Shown: positions 36,206 to 45,664, counted from the first letter of the stretch. The stretch is 64,000 nt of DNA from Novosphingobium jiangmenense (GCF_015694345.1 NZ_JADQDC010000001.1:186001-250000); one strand, 5' to 3'. Notes: a model not told the origin generated them from the letters alone. A program made the numbers and translations.

Positions 36206-37212
36206 CAGATCAGGACCAGCGTCTTGCCGGTGGTCTTGCCGCTCATCAGTTCGATGAAGGCTTCGGGCAGTTTCTCGATCCCCGAGCGCACGTTCTCGAG
36301 CGGCTTGAGCTTGCCCTCGGCGAACAGCCGGTCGAGCATGGCCTGCGCCTCGCCCAGCACCTCAGGGTGATCGTATGTGATGAAGCCGCGCATGGTCAGG
36401 CGGTTGACCACCAGTTGCCATATGTTGCGATTGCCATGCGGGTTGTCGGCATCGTTGTACTGCGCGATCATGCCGCACACGGCGATGCGGCCGTGCAGGC
36501 GCATCAGCGGGAGAATGGCGTCGAGCGTCTCCCCGCCGACATTGTCGAAATAGACGTCGACGCCGTCAGGGGCTGCGGCCTTGATCGCTTCGCCCAGATC
36601 ATCGACGGCGCGGTAGTCGATGGCGACGTCCGCGCCGAGATCCTTGACGATCTGCGCCTTGGCCGGACCGCCTGCAAGGCCGATGACCTTGCAGCCCGCC
36701 GCCTTGGCGAGTTGCACCACGGTGCTGCCGGTGGCGCCCGCAGCGGCGCTGACCACCACCGTCTCGCCCGCCTTGGCCTTGCCGATCTCGAAGAGGCCGA
36801 CCCATGCGGTGAGGCCAACCGGGCCCAATGCGCCCATGTAATGCTGCAGCGGCACGCCGGGCGCCTGCTCGACCTTCTCTATGCCCAGCGCGTCGGCGCC
36901 GACGACGTAGTATTCCGACCAGACCGCGAACGTGCGCAGCAGCGTGCCGACCGGCCAATCCGGATTGTTCGATTCGACCACCTCGCCCAGCGACATGCCG
37001 TTGATCGGCGCGCCCAAGGCGACCGGGGGCAGGTAGCTCGGGCGGTCGTCAAGGAAGCCGCGAATGGCGGGATCGCATGAACCGACGCGCATCCTGACCA
37101 GGATCTCGCCGGGGCCGGGCTTGGGCCGTTCAACCTCGACGAGCGAAAAGTCCTCGGGGACCGGGATGCCGACGGGGCGGCGGGCGAGCGTGATCTGGCG
37201 TGTCCTCTCCAT
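36205..37212 (-). CDS. NADP-dependent MDR oxidoreductase
   Basis: A 335-residue zinc-free MDR with VVVSAAAGATGSTVVQLAK in the Rossmann part and the family opening ARRPVGIPVPEDFSLVEVE, shared almost word for word with the paralogue at 22573 (ARRPHGTPVPEDFSLVEE). It heads the operon MDR-SDR-VOC-ferredoxin-SnoaL. A probable NADPH-dependent enone reductase. Upstream, a direct repeat of CGCTAG (37246-37263) lies between it and the divergent SnoaL-like gene. Confidence 0.87.
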   Translation of the reverse strand: MERTRQITLARRPVGIPVPEDFSLVEVERPKPGPGEILVRMRVGSCDPAIRGFLDDRPSYLPPVALGAPINGMSLGEVVESNNPDWPVGTLLRTFAVWSEYYVVGADALGIEKVEQAPGVPLQHYMGALGPVGLTAWVGLFEIGKAKAGETVVVSAAAGATGSTVVQLAKAAGCKVIGLAGGPAKAQIVKDLGADVAIDYRAVDDLGEAIKAAAPDGVDVYFDNVGGETLDAILPLMRLHGRIAVCGMIAQYNDADNPHGNRNIWQLVVNRLTMRGFITYDHPEVLGEAQAMLDRLFAEGKLKPLENVRSGIEKLPEAFIELMSGKTTGKTLVLI

Positions 37213-37319
37213 GGGCCGACCTTAGCTGCCTGAACGCAAAGGCATCGCTAGCCATATCGCTAGGTTTCGGGAAAGCGCCGCATGGTCGATCCTGAGGCCA
37301 AGAACGAGAGGACAATGCC

Positions 37320-37739
37320 ATGACCATGACTGCACAGGAAATGATCCAGTTCGTCGACGATCTTTACGCCGCGACCGGCGTGGGCGACTGGGACAAGGCG
37401 GCTTCGATGCTGACCGACGATTTCTTCGTGAGCGAAGCGCCGGGCCTGCCGATGGAAGGCATCTATCGCGGCAAGAACGCGCTCAAGGAACTGTACATCA
37501 AGGTCATGGGGCTGGTCGATGTTGCTGGCCTTAACCGTGTCGAGACCACCGTAGGCAAGGATCATGCCGTCACGATCCTGTCGTTCCAGTTCGCCGATCC
37601 ATCGCTGGCGCCCGCCGAGCTGTGCGAGATGTTCCGCTTCCGCGATGGAAAGTGCTGCGAGATCAAGCCGTTCTATTTCGATCACGCCGTGTTCCGCGCG
37701 GCGGCCGACCTTAAGGCGGCAGCGGCGGTCGCTGGCTGA
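37320..37739 (+). CDS. SnoaL/NTF2-like protein
   Basis: A 139-residue protein of the SnoaL polyketide cyclase-like NTF2 fold: EMIQFVDDLYAATGVGDWDKAASMLTDDF, GIYRGKNALKELY, LCEMFRFRDGKCCEIKPFYF. Such proteins can be isomerases, hydrolases or ligand-binding helpers. GAGAGGACAATGCC precedes the ATG. It is divergent from the MDR operon across 107 bases and precedes the chemotaxis gene by 111 bases. Function unknown. Confidence 0.8.
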   Translation: MTMTAQEMIQFVDDLYAATGVGDWDKAASMLTDDFFVSEAPGLPMEGIYRGKNALKELYIKVMGLVDVAGLNRVETTVGKDHAVTILSFQFADPSLAPAELCEMFRFRDGKCCEIKPFYFDHAVFRAAADLKAAAAVAG

Positions 37740-37850
37740 GTGCATTTGACCCCTGCACTTTGGTGCATAGCTGCAATCCCTTAGGCTGCGATTTCCGACC
37801 AATTCAGTCCGGTTAACCTACTTTGTGCGCAACGCCGAAGAGGAGAAACC

Positions 37851-39284
37851 ATGGTCGTCGCACGCGATCTGCAGGAGCGCATCGGATTTTACGAGCTGGA
37901 CCGCAATCGGGGCAGCTTCGTCCGGCTTTCACGATTCGTCCGCCGGACGGTCGATGGGGGTCTCGAGAAGTTCTACGACAAGCTCGGCGCCACTCCGGCG
38001 CTGGGCAAGTTCTTCTCGTCGTCCGACCGCGTGCGCCATGCCCGCAACGCCCAGCGTGACCACTGGATCAAGGTTTTCGAGGACGGTCTTGACCAGGCCT
38101 ACCACGAACGCGCGCTGACCATCGGCAATACCCATGCCCGCATCGGGCTTGAGCCCAAGTGGTACATCGGCGGCTATGCGCTGATCCTCGAGCACATGAT
38201 CGAGGCATTGGTGCTTGGCGGCACCGGCCGTCTGTCGCCCGCGCGGCGGCGCATGGCGAGGGACCTCGTGGCGCTGGTCAAGGTTTCGATGATCGACATG
38301 GACATCGCCTTGTCGACCTATTTCGAGATGGCCGAGAAGAACACGCGCGACATCGTGCTGGGCAAGATGGGCGCATCGCTGCGGGCGCTTGCCGAAGGGG
38401 ACCTGTCGACGCGAATGCGCGACCTGCCCGAGAGCTTCCGCCAGGTCGAGGACGATTTCAACATCGCGCTGGAAAAGCTGTCCTCGACGGTCGGCCTGGT
38501 AGCCGACAGCAGCGGCCATATTGCGACATCGACCGAGGAGATCCGCGCAGCGACCGAGAACCTGGCATCGCGTACCGAACGTCAGGCCAACAACGTGCAG
38601 GATTGTGCCCGCGCCATGGACGAACTGTCCGGCGGTCTGCGCCGGACATCGCAGGCCATGGCCGACCTCAGGATCTCGGCACGGGAGACCGAGGGCGAGG
38701 CTACCCAGGGGCGCGAAGCGGTCCGTCAGGCGATCGACGCCATGGACGATGCCCAGCAGAGCGCGCAGGAAGTGGTCCAGATCGCCGAAATCATCGACGG
38801 CATCGCCTTCCAGACCAATCTGCTCGCACTCAACGCCGGGGTCGAGGCGGCACGCGTGGGCGAGATGGGCCGTGGCTTTGCCGTCGTGGCCAACGAGGTG
38901 CGCGCGCTGGCGCAACGTTCCTCCGAAGCGGCCGACAACATCAAGAAGCTCCTTTCCGCCAGCCGCGAACAGGTTGATCGCGGGGCCGAACTGGTCAAGG
39001 GCGCAGGCGGCATGCTCCATGCGATCATCGGCAAGGTTACCGAGATCAGCACCGGCGTGGTCGAAGCGGCCCAGGCGACCGAGGAGCAGGCGGCTTATGC
39101 CTTGAAGGTCAACGAAGCGATTGCCGAGATCGATCTTGCCACGCAGCAGAACGCAGCGATGGTCGAGGAAAGCGCCGCTGCAACCCGCAGCATGGCCTCG
39201 ACTTCCGGCAGGCTGGCGTCGGCAGTTTCGGTATTTTCAGGCCAGCGGGCCGCGAGCATTGCCGACTTGCGCCGGGCGGCGTGA
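37851..39284 (+). CDS. Globin-coupled sensor methyl-accepting chemotaxis protein
   Basis: A 477-residue soluble transducer. Residues 1-170 form a protoglobin-like sensor domain with the proximal heme ligand probably H95 (NTHARIGLEPKWYIGGY), as in HemAT. A linker with HAMP-like features (about 180-240) leads to a methyl-accepting signalling domain whose tip reads DGIAFQTNLLALNAGVEAAR. No transmembrane segment is visible, so it should be cytoplasmic and respond to oxygen or another gas, passing the signal to CheA/CheW. A GAGGAG site precedes the ATG. It is convergent with the MarR gene. Confidence 0.9.
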   Translation: MVVARDLQERIGFYELDRNRGSFVRLSRFVRRTVDGGLEKFYDKLGATPALGKFFSSSDRVRHARNAQRDHWIKVFEDGLDQAYHERALTIGNTHARIGLEPKWYIGGYALILEHMIEALVLGGTGRLSPARRRMARDLVALVKVSMIDMDIALSTYFEMAEKNTRDIVLGKMGASLRALAEGDLSTRMRDLPESFRQVEDDFNIALEKLSSTVGLVADSSGHIATSTEEIRAATENLASRTERQANNVQDCARAMDELSGGLRRTSQAMADLRISARETEGEATQGREAVRQAIDAMDDAQQSAQEVVQIAEIIDGIAFQTNLLALNAGVEAARVGEMGRGFAVVANEVRALAQRSSEAADNIKKLLSASREQVDRGAELVKGAGGMLHAIIGKVTEISTGVVEAAQATEEQAAYALKVNEAIAEIDLATQQNAAMVEESAAATRSMASTSGRLASAVSVFSGQRAASIADLRRAA

Positions 39285-39298
39285 CCTGAGTTGGTCCG

Positions 39299-39742
39299 TC
39301 AGCGGAGGCGTTTGAGGGTCTCCAGCGTGGCGGCGTAGGCGTCCGCGCCGATCGAAGTCGTGATCATGTTCTCGCCTGCCGTCGATGCGGCGTGAATCGC
39401 CGGCATGATGCGCTGGCCGGACTCGGTCAGGAACATGCCGATGGTCTTGCCTTTGCCCGGTCGCCGCTCGAGCCAGCCGCGATCGACCAGCCGCGAGACC
39501 ATCGGCGCGATATTGGACCTCTGGATGTTGAGCAGCCTGCCGATGCTGCTCTGGGTGATGCCCGGATTGGCATCGATGACAAGAAGCACGGCGCCGTCGG
39601 GATGACGGATGCCGAGATCGCCATAGGCGGCGTTGACAGCACGAAGCGCCAGATTGGCCGTTCTCACCAGGTGGAAGCCTAGCATCGGATCGAGTGGGTG
39701 CCGCATCGCGCGGCTCATAGCATCGCCGCTGGGAATTTTCAT
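39299..39742 (-). CDS. MarR family transcriptional regulator
   Basis: A 147-residue winged-helix regulator of the MarR type: GITQSSIGRLLNIQRSNIAPMVSRLVDRGWLERRPG is the DNA-reading region, followed by the wing and dimer helices. The start is uncertain; ATG at 39742 was taken, since two TTG codons before it and an ATG at 39718 are weaker. It is divergent from the TonB receptor at 39916, and an inverted repeat covers the -35 box of that receptor. It probably represses the 39.9-52.5 kb catabolic genes until a phenolic or related ligand binds. The arrangement resembles iacR in indole-acetate clusters. Confidence 0.85.
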   Translation of the reverse strand: MKIPSGDAMSRAMRHPLDPMLGFHLVRTANLALRAVNAAYGDLGIRHPDGAVLLVIDANPGITQSSIGRLLNIQRSNIAPMVSRLVDRGWLERRPGKGKTIGMFLTESGQRIMPAIHAASTAGENMITTSIGADAYAATLETLKRLR

Positions 39743-39769
39743 CAACAACCCGGCCGCACATTTCTATCT

Positions 39770-39807
39770 TTTTATGCTATTGACCATAACACAAAATCGG
39801 GCATACT
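39770..39807 (+). promoter_or_regulatory. TonB receptor promoter with MarR-type operator
   Basis: TTTTATGCTAT (39770-39780) and ATAACACAAAA (39786-39796) form an imperfect palindrome around TGACC. It overlaps a -35 box TTGACC (39780-39785), with a -10-like CATACT (39802-39807) at a 16-base spacing. The core TGCTAT-N5-ATAACA recurs in degenerate form at 42867, 42891 and 47972. Confidence 0.5.
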
Positions 39808-39915
39808 CCCTGTAACGCTGGCATTCCGACCAAAGGCCGCGATCCGAAAAATCGGAGCGTGCCATCAGGTGAAAAGCCTTTCGGTCTCAACCGGATGCCA
39901 CGTTGGGAGGAGAGG

Positions 39916-42492
39916 ATGATGAAACTGCTTCGCGCGGGCGCGAGCCTGCTTGCCCTTTCGCTTTCCGGTACGGCCTTCGCGCAGGACGCCGCCGAGGAAA
40001 AGACGCCAACCACCGACGAAATCGTCGTGACCGCGCAGTTCCGCGCGCAGAACCTGCAGGATACGCCGCTGGCGATCACGGCGGTGAGCGGTGAGCTGCT
40101 GGAATCGCGCGGGCAGACCAACGTCTCGGAAATCGCGGCGCAGGCGCCGAACGTCACGCTCAAACCCCAGGGCCAGGAACTCGGGCCGGGCATCATCGCC
40201 TTCATCCGCGGCGTCGGCCAAACCGATCCGAACTTCGCGCTCGAACCGGGCGTGGGCATGTACATCGACGATGTCTACCTGCCGACGCTGACGGGCTCGC
40301 TGCTTGACCTGACCGACCTCGATCGCGTCGAAGTGCTGCGCGGGCCGCAGGGTACGCTTGCCGGACGCAACTCGCTGGGTGGTTCGATCAAGCTCTATTC
40401 GAAGAAGCCCGAAGGCAGCAACACCGGTTCGATCGAAGTGACCTATGGCCGCTTCAATCGCCTCGATGCACGCGGCCTGTTCGACGTGAAGCTGGGCAGC
40501 AACCTGTTCATGCGCGTGGCCGGCGTTACCAAGAACAGCGACGGTTTCGTCAAGCTCCTCGACTACAACCTGACGCATCCCGGCACCAACGTGCCGACCT
40601 TCGCCAAGGGCGCGGATCCGGTGCTGGGCACGCTTGGCGGGCAATCCTACGCTGCGGGCAAGGTCTCGCTGCGCTGGCAGCCGACCGACACCATCGATAT
40701 CAACCTTTCGGGCGACTATACCCGTGAGCGCAACGAACCCGGCGCCAACGTCCTGCTCTATGCCAACACTTCGGCGGTGTTCGATGGCCCCAACGCCACC
40801 TTCACCGGCGGTCGCCCGTTCCTGGTCGGCACCAACGGCGCGGGCATCCCGCTCAACTGCGCCTTCGTGCCCAATGGCGTGAACAGCTGCGACACGATCA
40901 CCGGCTACGACCGCCGCTACATCTCCTACGCGACCTACGCCGATCCGGCGCGGCCGGACAGCCAGATGCCCTACAAGCCGACGTTCAACGATCCGCACTC
41001 GGATCTCGACAACTACGGCGCGGCGCTGACCATCGATGTCGACCTGTCCGACCAGCTCAAGCTCAAGTCGATCACCTCGTGGCGCAAGTACACCGCCGAC
41101 TGGTCCTATGACTCGGACGGCTCGCCGATTGCCAACAACAACCTCAACCAGACCCAGAAGAACCGCCAGTGGAGCCAGGAGCTGCGCCTGTCGGGCAAGG
41201 TGCTCGACGACAAGCTCGATTTTACCGTCGGCGGCTTCTACTTCGACACGCGCGGCACCTTCACCGGCCGCATCAACCTGAACTACGCCGGGATCGACTT
41301 CCTGCACGGTCCTGACCCCACGCCCGCCAAGAACAAGGCGCTCTTCGCCAACTTCACTTATGCGCTGAGCGATGCGGCGAACCTCACCGGCGGCATCCGC
41401 CAGTCCTGGGATGAGAAGGACTACGGCTATGTCCGCCGCAATCCCGATGGCACCGCCATCCAGGGACCGTGCAACTTCTTCCTCGGCGCGCCGACCGCTG
41501 GCCCGACCGGGCTTGGCAACCAGCCCAACTGCCTTCTCTTCGGCCTGAACGGTTTGAAGGCGAGCTTCCGCGACAGCCGCGTCGACTGGCGCGTTGCGGC
41601 GGACTATCGCTTCAGCCCCGAGTTCCTGTTCTACGCGCAAGTCTCGACCGGCTACCGCGCCGGCGGCGTCAACCCGCGTCCGTTCTTCCCGAGCCAGGCA
41701 ACCGCCTTCAAGCCCGAGACGATCACGGCCTATGAAGCGGGCTTCAAGTCCGACCTGTTCGACCGCAAGCTGCGCCTGAACGTCTCGGCTTTCTTCAACG
41801 ATTACAAGAACATCATCCTGTCGAGCGTGAACTGCCTCGATCTTGCCACGGCAGGCCCGGGCGGCAGCTCACAGGCCACGCCCTGTCTGCGTCCCTCGAA
41901 CGTCGGTTCGGCGCACGTGAAGGGCTTCGAAGTCGAAACCCTGATCCGTCCGATCGACAACTTCACCATCGACGGTTCGCTCAGCTATCTCGACTTCCAG
42001 TACCAGAACGTCGACACGCTCTCGACCGGCGTGACGCTGAAGGACGTGACGCCCTATACGCCGAAGTGGAAGGCGGCGTTCGGCGTGCAGTACGACATTC
42101 CCGACGTCCTCAAGGGCGTGGTCACGCTGCGTCTCGACGGTGCCTACCAGTCGAAGATCTATACCGAGGCGGCCAACATCGACAGCCTGCCGGTCAGCAG
42201 CACGGTTGCGGCCAACAGCCCGGTCACGCCTTCGCCGTTCAGCAATGCCGGCGGCGGTGGCCCGATCACCACGCTGCGCCTGTCGAACCGCATCGACGGC
42301 TACTTCCTCGCCAACGCGCGGGTGGGCTGGCAGTCGGACGAGAAGACCTGGGGCGTCACGCTCGAGGTGCAGAACCTGACCAACAAGTACTACTTCAACA
42401 CGCTGCTTCAGGAAGCGTTCGGCGCGGGTACCGCGTCTGGCGCTCCGGGCCGCCCGCGTACCTGGTCGGTCTCGGTCCGCCGCACGTTCTGA
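39916..42492 (+). CDS. TonB-dependent outer membrane receptor
   Basis: An 858-residue receptor with signal peptide (ending AFAQ near residue 23), TonB box-like DEIVVTAQFRAQN, and a plug with RGVGQ, EPGVGMYIDDVYL and RVEVLRGPQGTLAGRNSLGG. The barrel ends in WSVSVRRTF. It is clearly paralogous to the receptor at 48073; plug segments match almost residue for residue. Both flank the monooxygenase/amidase genes, so they should import the same class of compound. The ATG follows GGGAGG. The MarR-type site lies about 120 bases upstream. Confidence 0.92.
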   Translation: MMKLLRAGASLLALSLSGTAFAQDAAEEKTPTTDEIVVTAQFRAQNLQDTPLAITAVSGELLESRGQTNVSEIAAQAPNVTLKPQGQELGPGIIAFIRGVGQTDPNFALEPGVGMYIDDVYLPTLTGSLLDLTDLDRVEVLRGPQGTLAGRNSLGGSIKLYSKKPEGSNTGSIEVTYGRFNRLDARGLFDVKLGSNLFMRVAGVTKNSDGFVKLLDYNLTHPGTNVPTFAKGADPVLGTLGGQSYAAGKVSLRWQPTDTIDINLSGDYTRERNEPGANVLLYANTSAVFDGPNATFTGGRPFLVGTNGAGIPLNCAFVPNGVNSCDTITGYDRRYISYATYADPARPDSQMPYKPTFNDPHSDLDNYGAALTIDVDLSDQLKLKSITSWRKYTADWSYDSDGSPIANNNLNQTQKNRQWSQELRLSGKVLDDKLDFTVGGFYFDTRGTFTGRINLNYAGIDFLHGPDPTPAKNKALFANFTYALSDAANLTGGIRQSWDEKDYGYVRRNPDGTAIQGPCNFFLGAPTAGPTGLGNQPNCLLFGLNGLKASFRDSRVDWRVAADYRFSPEFLFYAQVSTGYRAGGVNPRPFFPSQATAFKPETITAYEAGFKSDLFDRKLRLNVSAFFNDYKNIILSSVNCLDLATAGPGGSSQATPCLRPSNVGSAHVKGFEVETLIRPIDNFTIDGSLSYLDFQYQNVDTLSTGVTLKDVTPYTPKWKAAFGVQYDIPDVLKGVVTLRLDGAYQSKIYTEAANIDSLPVSSTVAANSPVTPSPFSNAGGGGPITTLRLSNRIDGYFLANARVGWQSDEKTWGVTLEVQNLTNKYYFNTLLQEAFGAGTASGAPGRPRTWSVSVRRTF

Positions 42493-42502
42493 TCCGGAGG
42501 GA

Positions 42503-42527
42503 GGCGCGGGCCGTACAGGTCCGCGCC
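42503..42527 (+). terminator. Hairpin after the TonB receptor gene
   Basis: A 10-pair stem (GGCGCGGGCC-type arm, GTACA loop, GGTCCGCGCC-type arm) starts 11 bases after the receptor stop. There is no T-run, so it may act as a weak or Rho-assisted end. Confidence 0.5.
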
Positions 42528-42854
42528 CACCCACCTGTGCCGGTAGCCGGCGCGGTTTGATCATGAGTCTATAGCCTGAACCAGACTGAAACGACCGCGA
42601 CAGGCGGGGCTTTGCCGGCTGCTGCGACCAATCTTCTTGAGGCTCGGGCAGTCTCGTTCCCCGTCCGCGGCCAACAGGCGGACCGATTTCGAGCACAGCG
42701 ACAAGGCGGGTTGTGGTCCCGCGGGCCGTTTCGCGGTCAGCTTTGGCGATCGTAAATCGCCGCTGACTCGCCAGGGGCCGCCTCCCGCGTGCGATGATTC
42801 CCCAGCATTGGTAACTTCATTGCGGCTCGCGTGCAGGCCAGCCGCCCGCACGCC

Positions 42855-42907
42855 CTTGACCGGTCAAGTTAGCGTTGATAACAAACTGCTTGTTATCAGT
42901 GTTAACG
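42855..42907 (+). promoter_or_regulatory. Promoter/operator region of the monooxygenase operon
   Basis: CTTGACCGGTCAAG (42855-42868) is a perfect palindrome whose TTGACC can serve as -35, with ATAACA/TAACAA as -10 at 16-17 bases. TGATAACAA (42876-42884) and TTGTTATCA (42890-42898) form a second perfect pair. Read as MarR-type sites, AGTTAG-N5-ATAACA (42867-42883) and TGTTAT-N5-TTAACG (42891-42907) each match the site before the receptor at 39916 in one good half and one weaker half. Confidence 0.55.
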
Positions 42908-42931
42908 GGCCGGTTGGAGGAGTAGAGCGTA

Positions 42932-44161
42932 ATGGCAACTGCAGCGGTTGATCGCGTGGAGAGAGCGTCCCTTGTCGGTACGTACGCCGGGCTGACTGCC
43001 AGGGATCTCCTGGCGAAGGCGCAGGAACTCCGCCCACGGCTCCGGGCCATGGAGGAAGAGGCCGAGCGTCAAGGGCGCCTGCCGCAAGACCTGATGGAAG
43101 AACTCGATGCCGCCGGTTTCTTCCGCATCGTTCAGCCGCGTAACTTCGGTGGCCTCGAGTTCGACGTGCCGACCTTCTACAAGGTGATGATGGAGCTTGC
43201 GCGCGGCAGCACCGACGTGGGCTGGGTCATGGCGCTGGTCTCCGGTCAGCCGATGGTGCTCGCACGTTTTCCTGAGCAGGCGCAGTTCGAGGCCTATGGT
43301 GCAACCGGCGAATTTCGCGCGTCCGGCTCGTTTGCCCCTCCGGGCAAGGCCGTTCCCGTGCCGGGCGGCTATCGCGTTACCGCTGCATGGCAGAACGGAT
43401 CGGGGTGCGACATTTCGACCCACTTCATGCCGCTGGTGATGATCGAGGCAAAGGAGGGCCCGCAACCCGCGCAGATCCTGATCGACCGCAAGGACTTCGA
43501 GATCGTCGACGACTGGAACGTGATCGGCATGCGCGGCACCGGGTCGAAGCGCGTCATCGTCAACGATCTGTTCGTGCCCGAGCACCGCGTGATGCGTTGC
43601 CACGGCATGATGCGCGGGGCCGAGCCGCTCGATCTGGCCTGCAAGACCAATGACAATCCGATGTATTCCAGCGCGCTCTCGCCGTTTCTGGTGAGCCAGA
43701 CGGCCTGCGTTGCAGTCGGCACGGCCCGCGCCGCGCTCGACCACTACGAGGAAATTCTGCGCACGAAGAAATCGGCCTATCCTCCCTATCGTGAAAAGTG
43801 CACCGATCCGGTTCATCAACGCAACTACGGCACCGCCTTCCGTCTCGTGTCCACTGCCGAGGCGGCGCTGGTCCAGGCAGGGCACGAATTCATGGATTAC
43901 GCCCGCGAGGTGCGTGATGGCGTGGAGTTCGATCCGATGCGCGCTCTTCGCCTGCGCTCGATCGCGGTCCATTCGGTCCAGCTGGGCTGGGAGGCCTTCC
44001 AGTTGATCTTCCACGCCGGCGGCACGTCAACCGCCGCGCGCGAAGGGCATCCGCTGACCCGTATCCTGCGCAACCTGAACGTGCTGCGCACCCATGCCGT
44101 CCTGCAACTCGAAGATGTTGCCCACGCCGTTGGCCGGACAGCCTTTGCGGAGGCAAACTGA
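42932..44161 (+). CDS. Acyl-CoA dehydrogenase-fold flavin monooxygenase
   Basis: A 409-residue protein of the acyl-CoA dehydrogenase superfamily, group D flavin monooxygenase branch (HpaH/C2, HsaA, IacA and indole oxygenase types). Visible marks are PRNFGGLEFDVPTFYKVMMELARGS, GWVMALVSGQ, and GMRGTGSKRVIVNDLFVPEHR. It lacks features of true acyl-CoA dehydrogenase genes, such as neighbouring ETF or CoA genes. It would hydroxylate an aromatic ring with reduced flavin from a separate reductase. It is about half identical by eye to the protein at 45665. One base separates it from the amidase gene. Confidence 0.82.
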   Translation: MATAAVDRVERASLVGTYAGLTARDLLAKAQELRPRLRAMEEEAERQGRLPQDLMEELDAAGFFRIVQPRNFGGLEFDVPTFYKVMMELARGSTDVGWVMALVSGQPMVLARFPEQAQFEAYGATGEFRASGSFAPPGKAVPVPGGYRVTAAWQNGSGCDISTHFMPLVMIEAKEGPQPAQILIDRKDFEIVDDWNVIGMRGTGSKRVIVNDLFVPEHRVMRCHGMMRGAEPLDLACKTNDNPMYSSALSPFLVSQTACVAVGTARAALDHYEEILRTKKSAYPPYREKCTDPVHQRNYGTAFRLVSTAEAALVQAGHEFMDYAREVRDGVEFDPMRALRLRSIAVHSVQLGWEAFQLIFHAGGTSTAAREGHPLTRILRNLNVLRTHAVLQLEDVAHAVGRTAFAEAN

Positions 44162-44162
44162 G

Positions 44163-45629
44163 ATGGCCGCAGTGCAGGAGAGCGATCTGGCCCTGGCGCG
44201 GGCGACGGACCTGGTGGCAATGCTGCGTCGTGGCGAGATCGGCGCCGAGGAACTGCTCGATCTCCATCTGGCGCGCGTCGCGCAGGTTAATCCTCCGATC
44301 AACGCGGTGGTTGCGCTTGACGTCGACCGGGCGCGGGCGGCAGCGCGCCGTTTCGATGCGAAGAGCGCGCAGGAGGCAAGCGGCCTGCTGGGTGGCCTGC
44401 TGGGCGGCCTGCCGATGACGGTCAAGGAAACCTGGGGCGCGCAGGGCATGCGCACCACGGTCGGCCTCCCGTTCCTTGCCGACAACGTCTCGGCCGAGGA
44501 CTCGCAGCCCGTTGCCCGTCTGCGTGCGGAAGGTGCGGTCATCTTCGGGAAGACCAACGTGCCGATCGGTGGGGCCGACCATCAGACGGCCAATCCGATC
44601 TATGGCCTCACCCGCAATCCCTGGGATCTTTCGCGTACGGTCGGCGGGTCCTCCGGCGGCGCGGCTGCCGCGCTGGCCACCGGACTGACCTCGCTCGAGT
44701 TGGGCAGCGACATTGGCGGATCGATCCGCATTCCGGCGCATATGTGCGGACTGTTCGGCCACAAGGGAAGCTACGGGCTGATCCCCACGCTCGGGCACGT
44801 TCCACCCATGCCCGGAGTGCCGGTGGAGCCCGAACTGTCGGTGGCCGGCCCCATGGCGCGCAACGCGGCGGACCTCGAACTTGGGCTGGACGCCCTGACC
44901 CGCGCCGGTCCGCAGGTTCCGGCCAGCCGCCATGAACGACTGGCCGACTTCCGCGTCGCCATCTGGACCGGGGAGCTGCCCTATGCCGCCAGCGCCGAGA
45001 CCAGGGCCGCGCTGGACAGCCTCGCCGATGCCCTGTCCGCCACGGGCGCAACGGTTTCAACAACGGCCCGGCCCGGCTTTGATCCGGCATCCTCGCTGGA
45101 AACCTATCTTCGCAGCCTGTTCTCGATTGTTCTGGGCGGCCAGGATTTCCGCGTCGGCGAGCCCGAACGCGCCACGCTCGGCCACGACGCACTCTGGTAT
45201 GCCGATGTGCTGGAACAGTGTGCCAGCGGTGCCGGTCCGTCGATCCAAGCGCTGGCCCAGGCGCGGATGGCGCTCAAGGCGGCATGGCGCACCTTCTTCC
45301 AGTCATGGGACGTGATCGTCTGCCCGGTCTTCCCGACAACGGCTTTCGAGCATGATCTCTCTGGCGAGGGGATCGGAGCGCAGTTGCATCGGCGCCGCCG
45401 CTTTGATGGCGCGGACCATGTCTATCTGTCGCAATTGTCATGGCCGAGTCTGGCCACAGTTGCCGATCTGCCCTCGACAGTTGTGCCTGTGCCCCGCGGA
45501 GTTGGAGAACTTCCGCTCGGGCTGCAGCTGATTGGCCCGGCAATGGAGGATCGCACGCCGATCCGCCTTGCCGCGCTGCTCGAGGCAGAGCTCGGCTACC
45601 GCTTCCGCGCCCCTCCGGCTCTTGCCTGA
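44163..45629 (+). CDS. Amidase signature family hydrolase
   Basis: A 488-residue amidase. The Ser-cisSer-Lys triad is visible: K88 in MTVKET, S163 in VGGSSGG and S187 in SDIGGSIR, with the 24-residue spacing between the two serines usual for the family. It should hydrolyse an amide of a small aromatic or aliphatic acid in the cytoplasm. IacH of indole-acetate clusters is of the same family. It lies between the two monooxygenase genes, one base after the first and 35 before the second. The amide it cleaves is unknown. Confidence 0.88.
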   Translation: MAAVQESDLALARATDLVAMLRRGEIGAEELLDLHLARVAQVNPPINAVVALDVDRARAAARRFDAKSAQEASGLLGGLLGGLPMTVKETWGAQGMRTTVGLPFLADNVSAEDSQPVARLRAEGAVIFGKTNVPIGGADHQTANPIYGLTRNPWDLSRTVGGSSGGAAAALATGLTSLELGSDIGGSIRIPAHMCGLFGHKGSYGLIPTLGHVPPMPGVPVEPELSVAGPMARNAADLELGLDALTRAGPQVPASRHERLADFRVAIWTGELPYAASAETRAALDSLADALSATGATVSTTARPGFDPASSLETYLRSLFSIVLGGQDFRVGEPERATLGHDALWYADVLEQCASGAGPSIQALAQARMALKAAWRTFFQSWDVIVCPVFPTTAFEHDLSGEGIGAQLHRRRRFDGADHVYLSQLSWPSLATVADLPSTVVPVPRGVGELPLGLQLIGPAMEDRTPIRLAALLEAELGYRFRAPPALA

Positions 45630-45664
45630 GCGGCCCTGACACCATTTCACGAAGGATCCTCAAG

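Larger units (their letters stand above)
42493..42931. other. 439-base intergenic region with hairpins and a regulatory end
   Basis: No convincing coding frame was found. The left end has a GC-rich hairpin after the receptor gene (42503-42527). The middle holds a bulged 12-pair inverted repeat at 42736-42767 (GTCAGC..GGCGAT and ATCGCC GCTGAC). The right end (42855-42907) carries the promoter and palindromes for the monooxygenase gene. The gap separates the receptor from the enzymes, which therefore have their own promoter. Confidence 0.7.
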
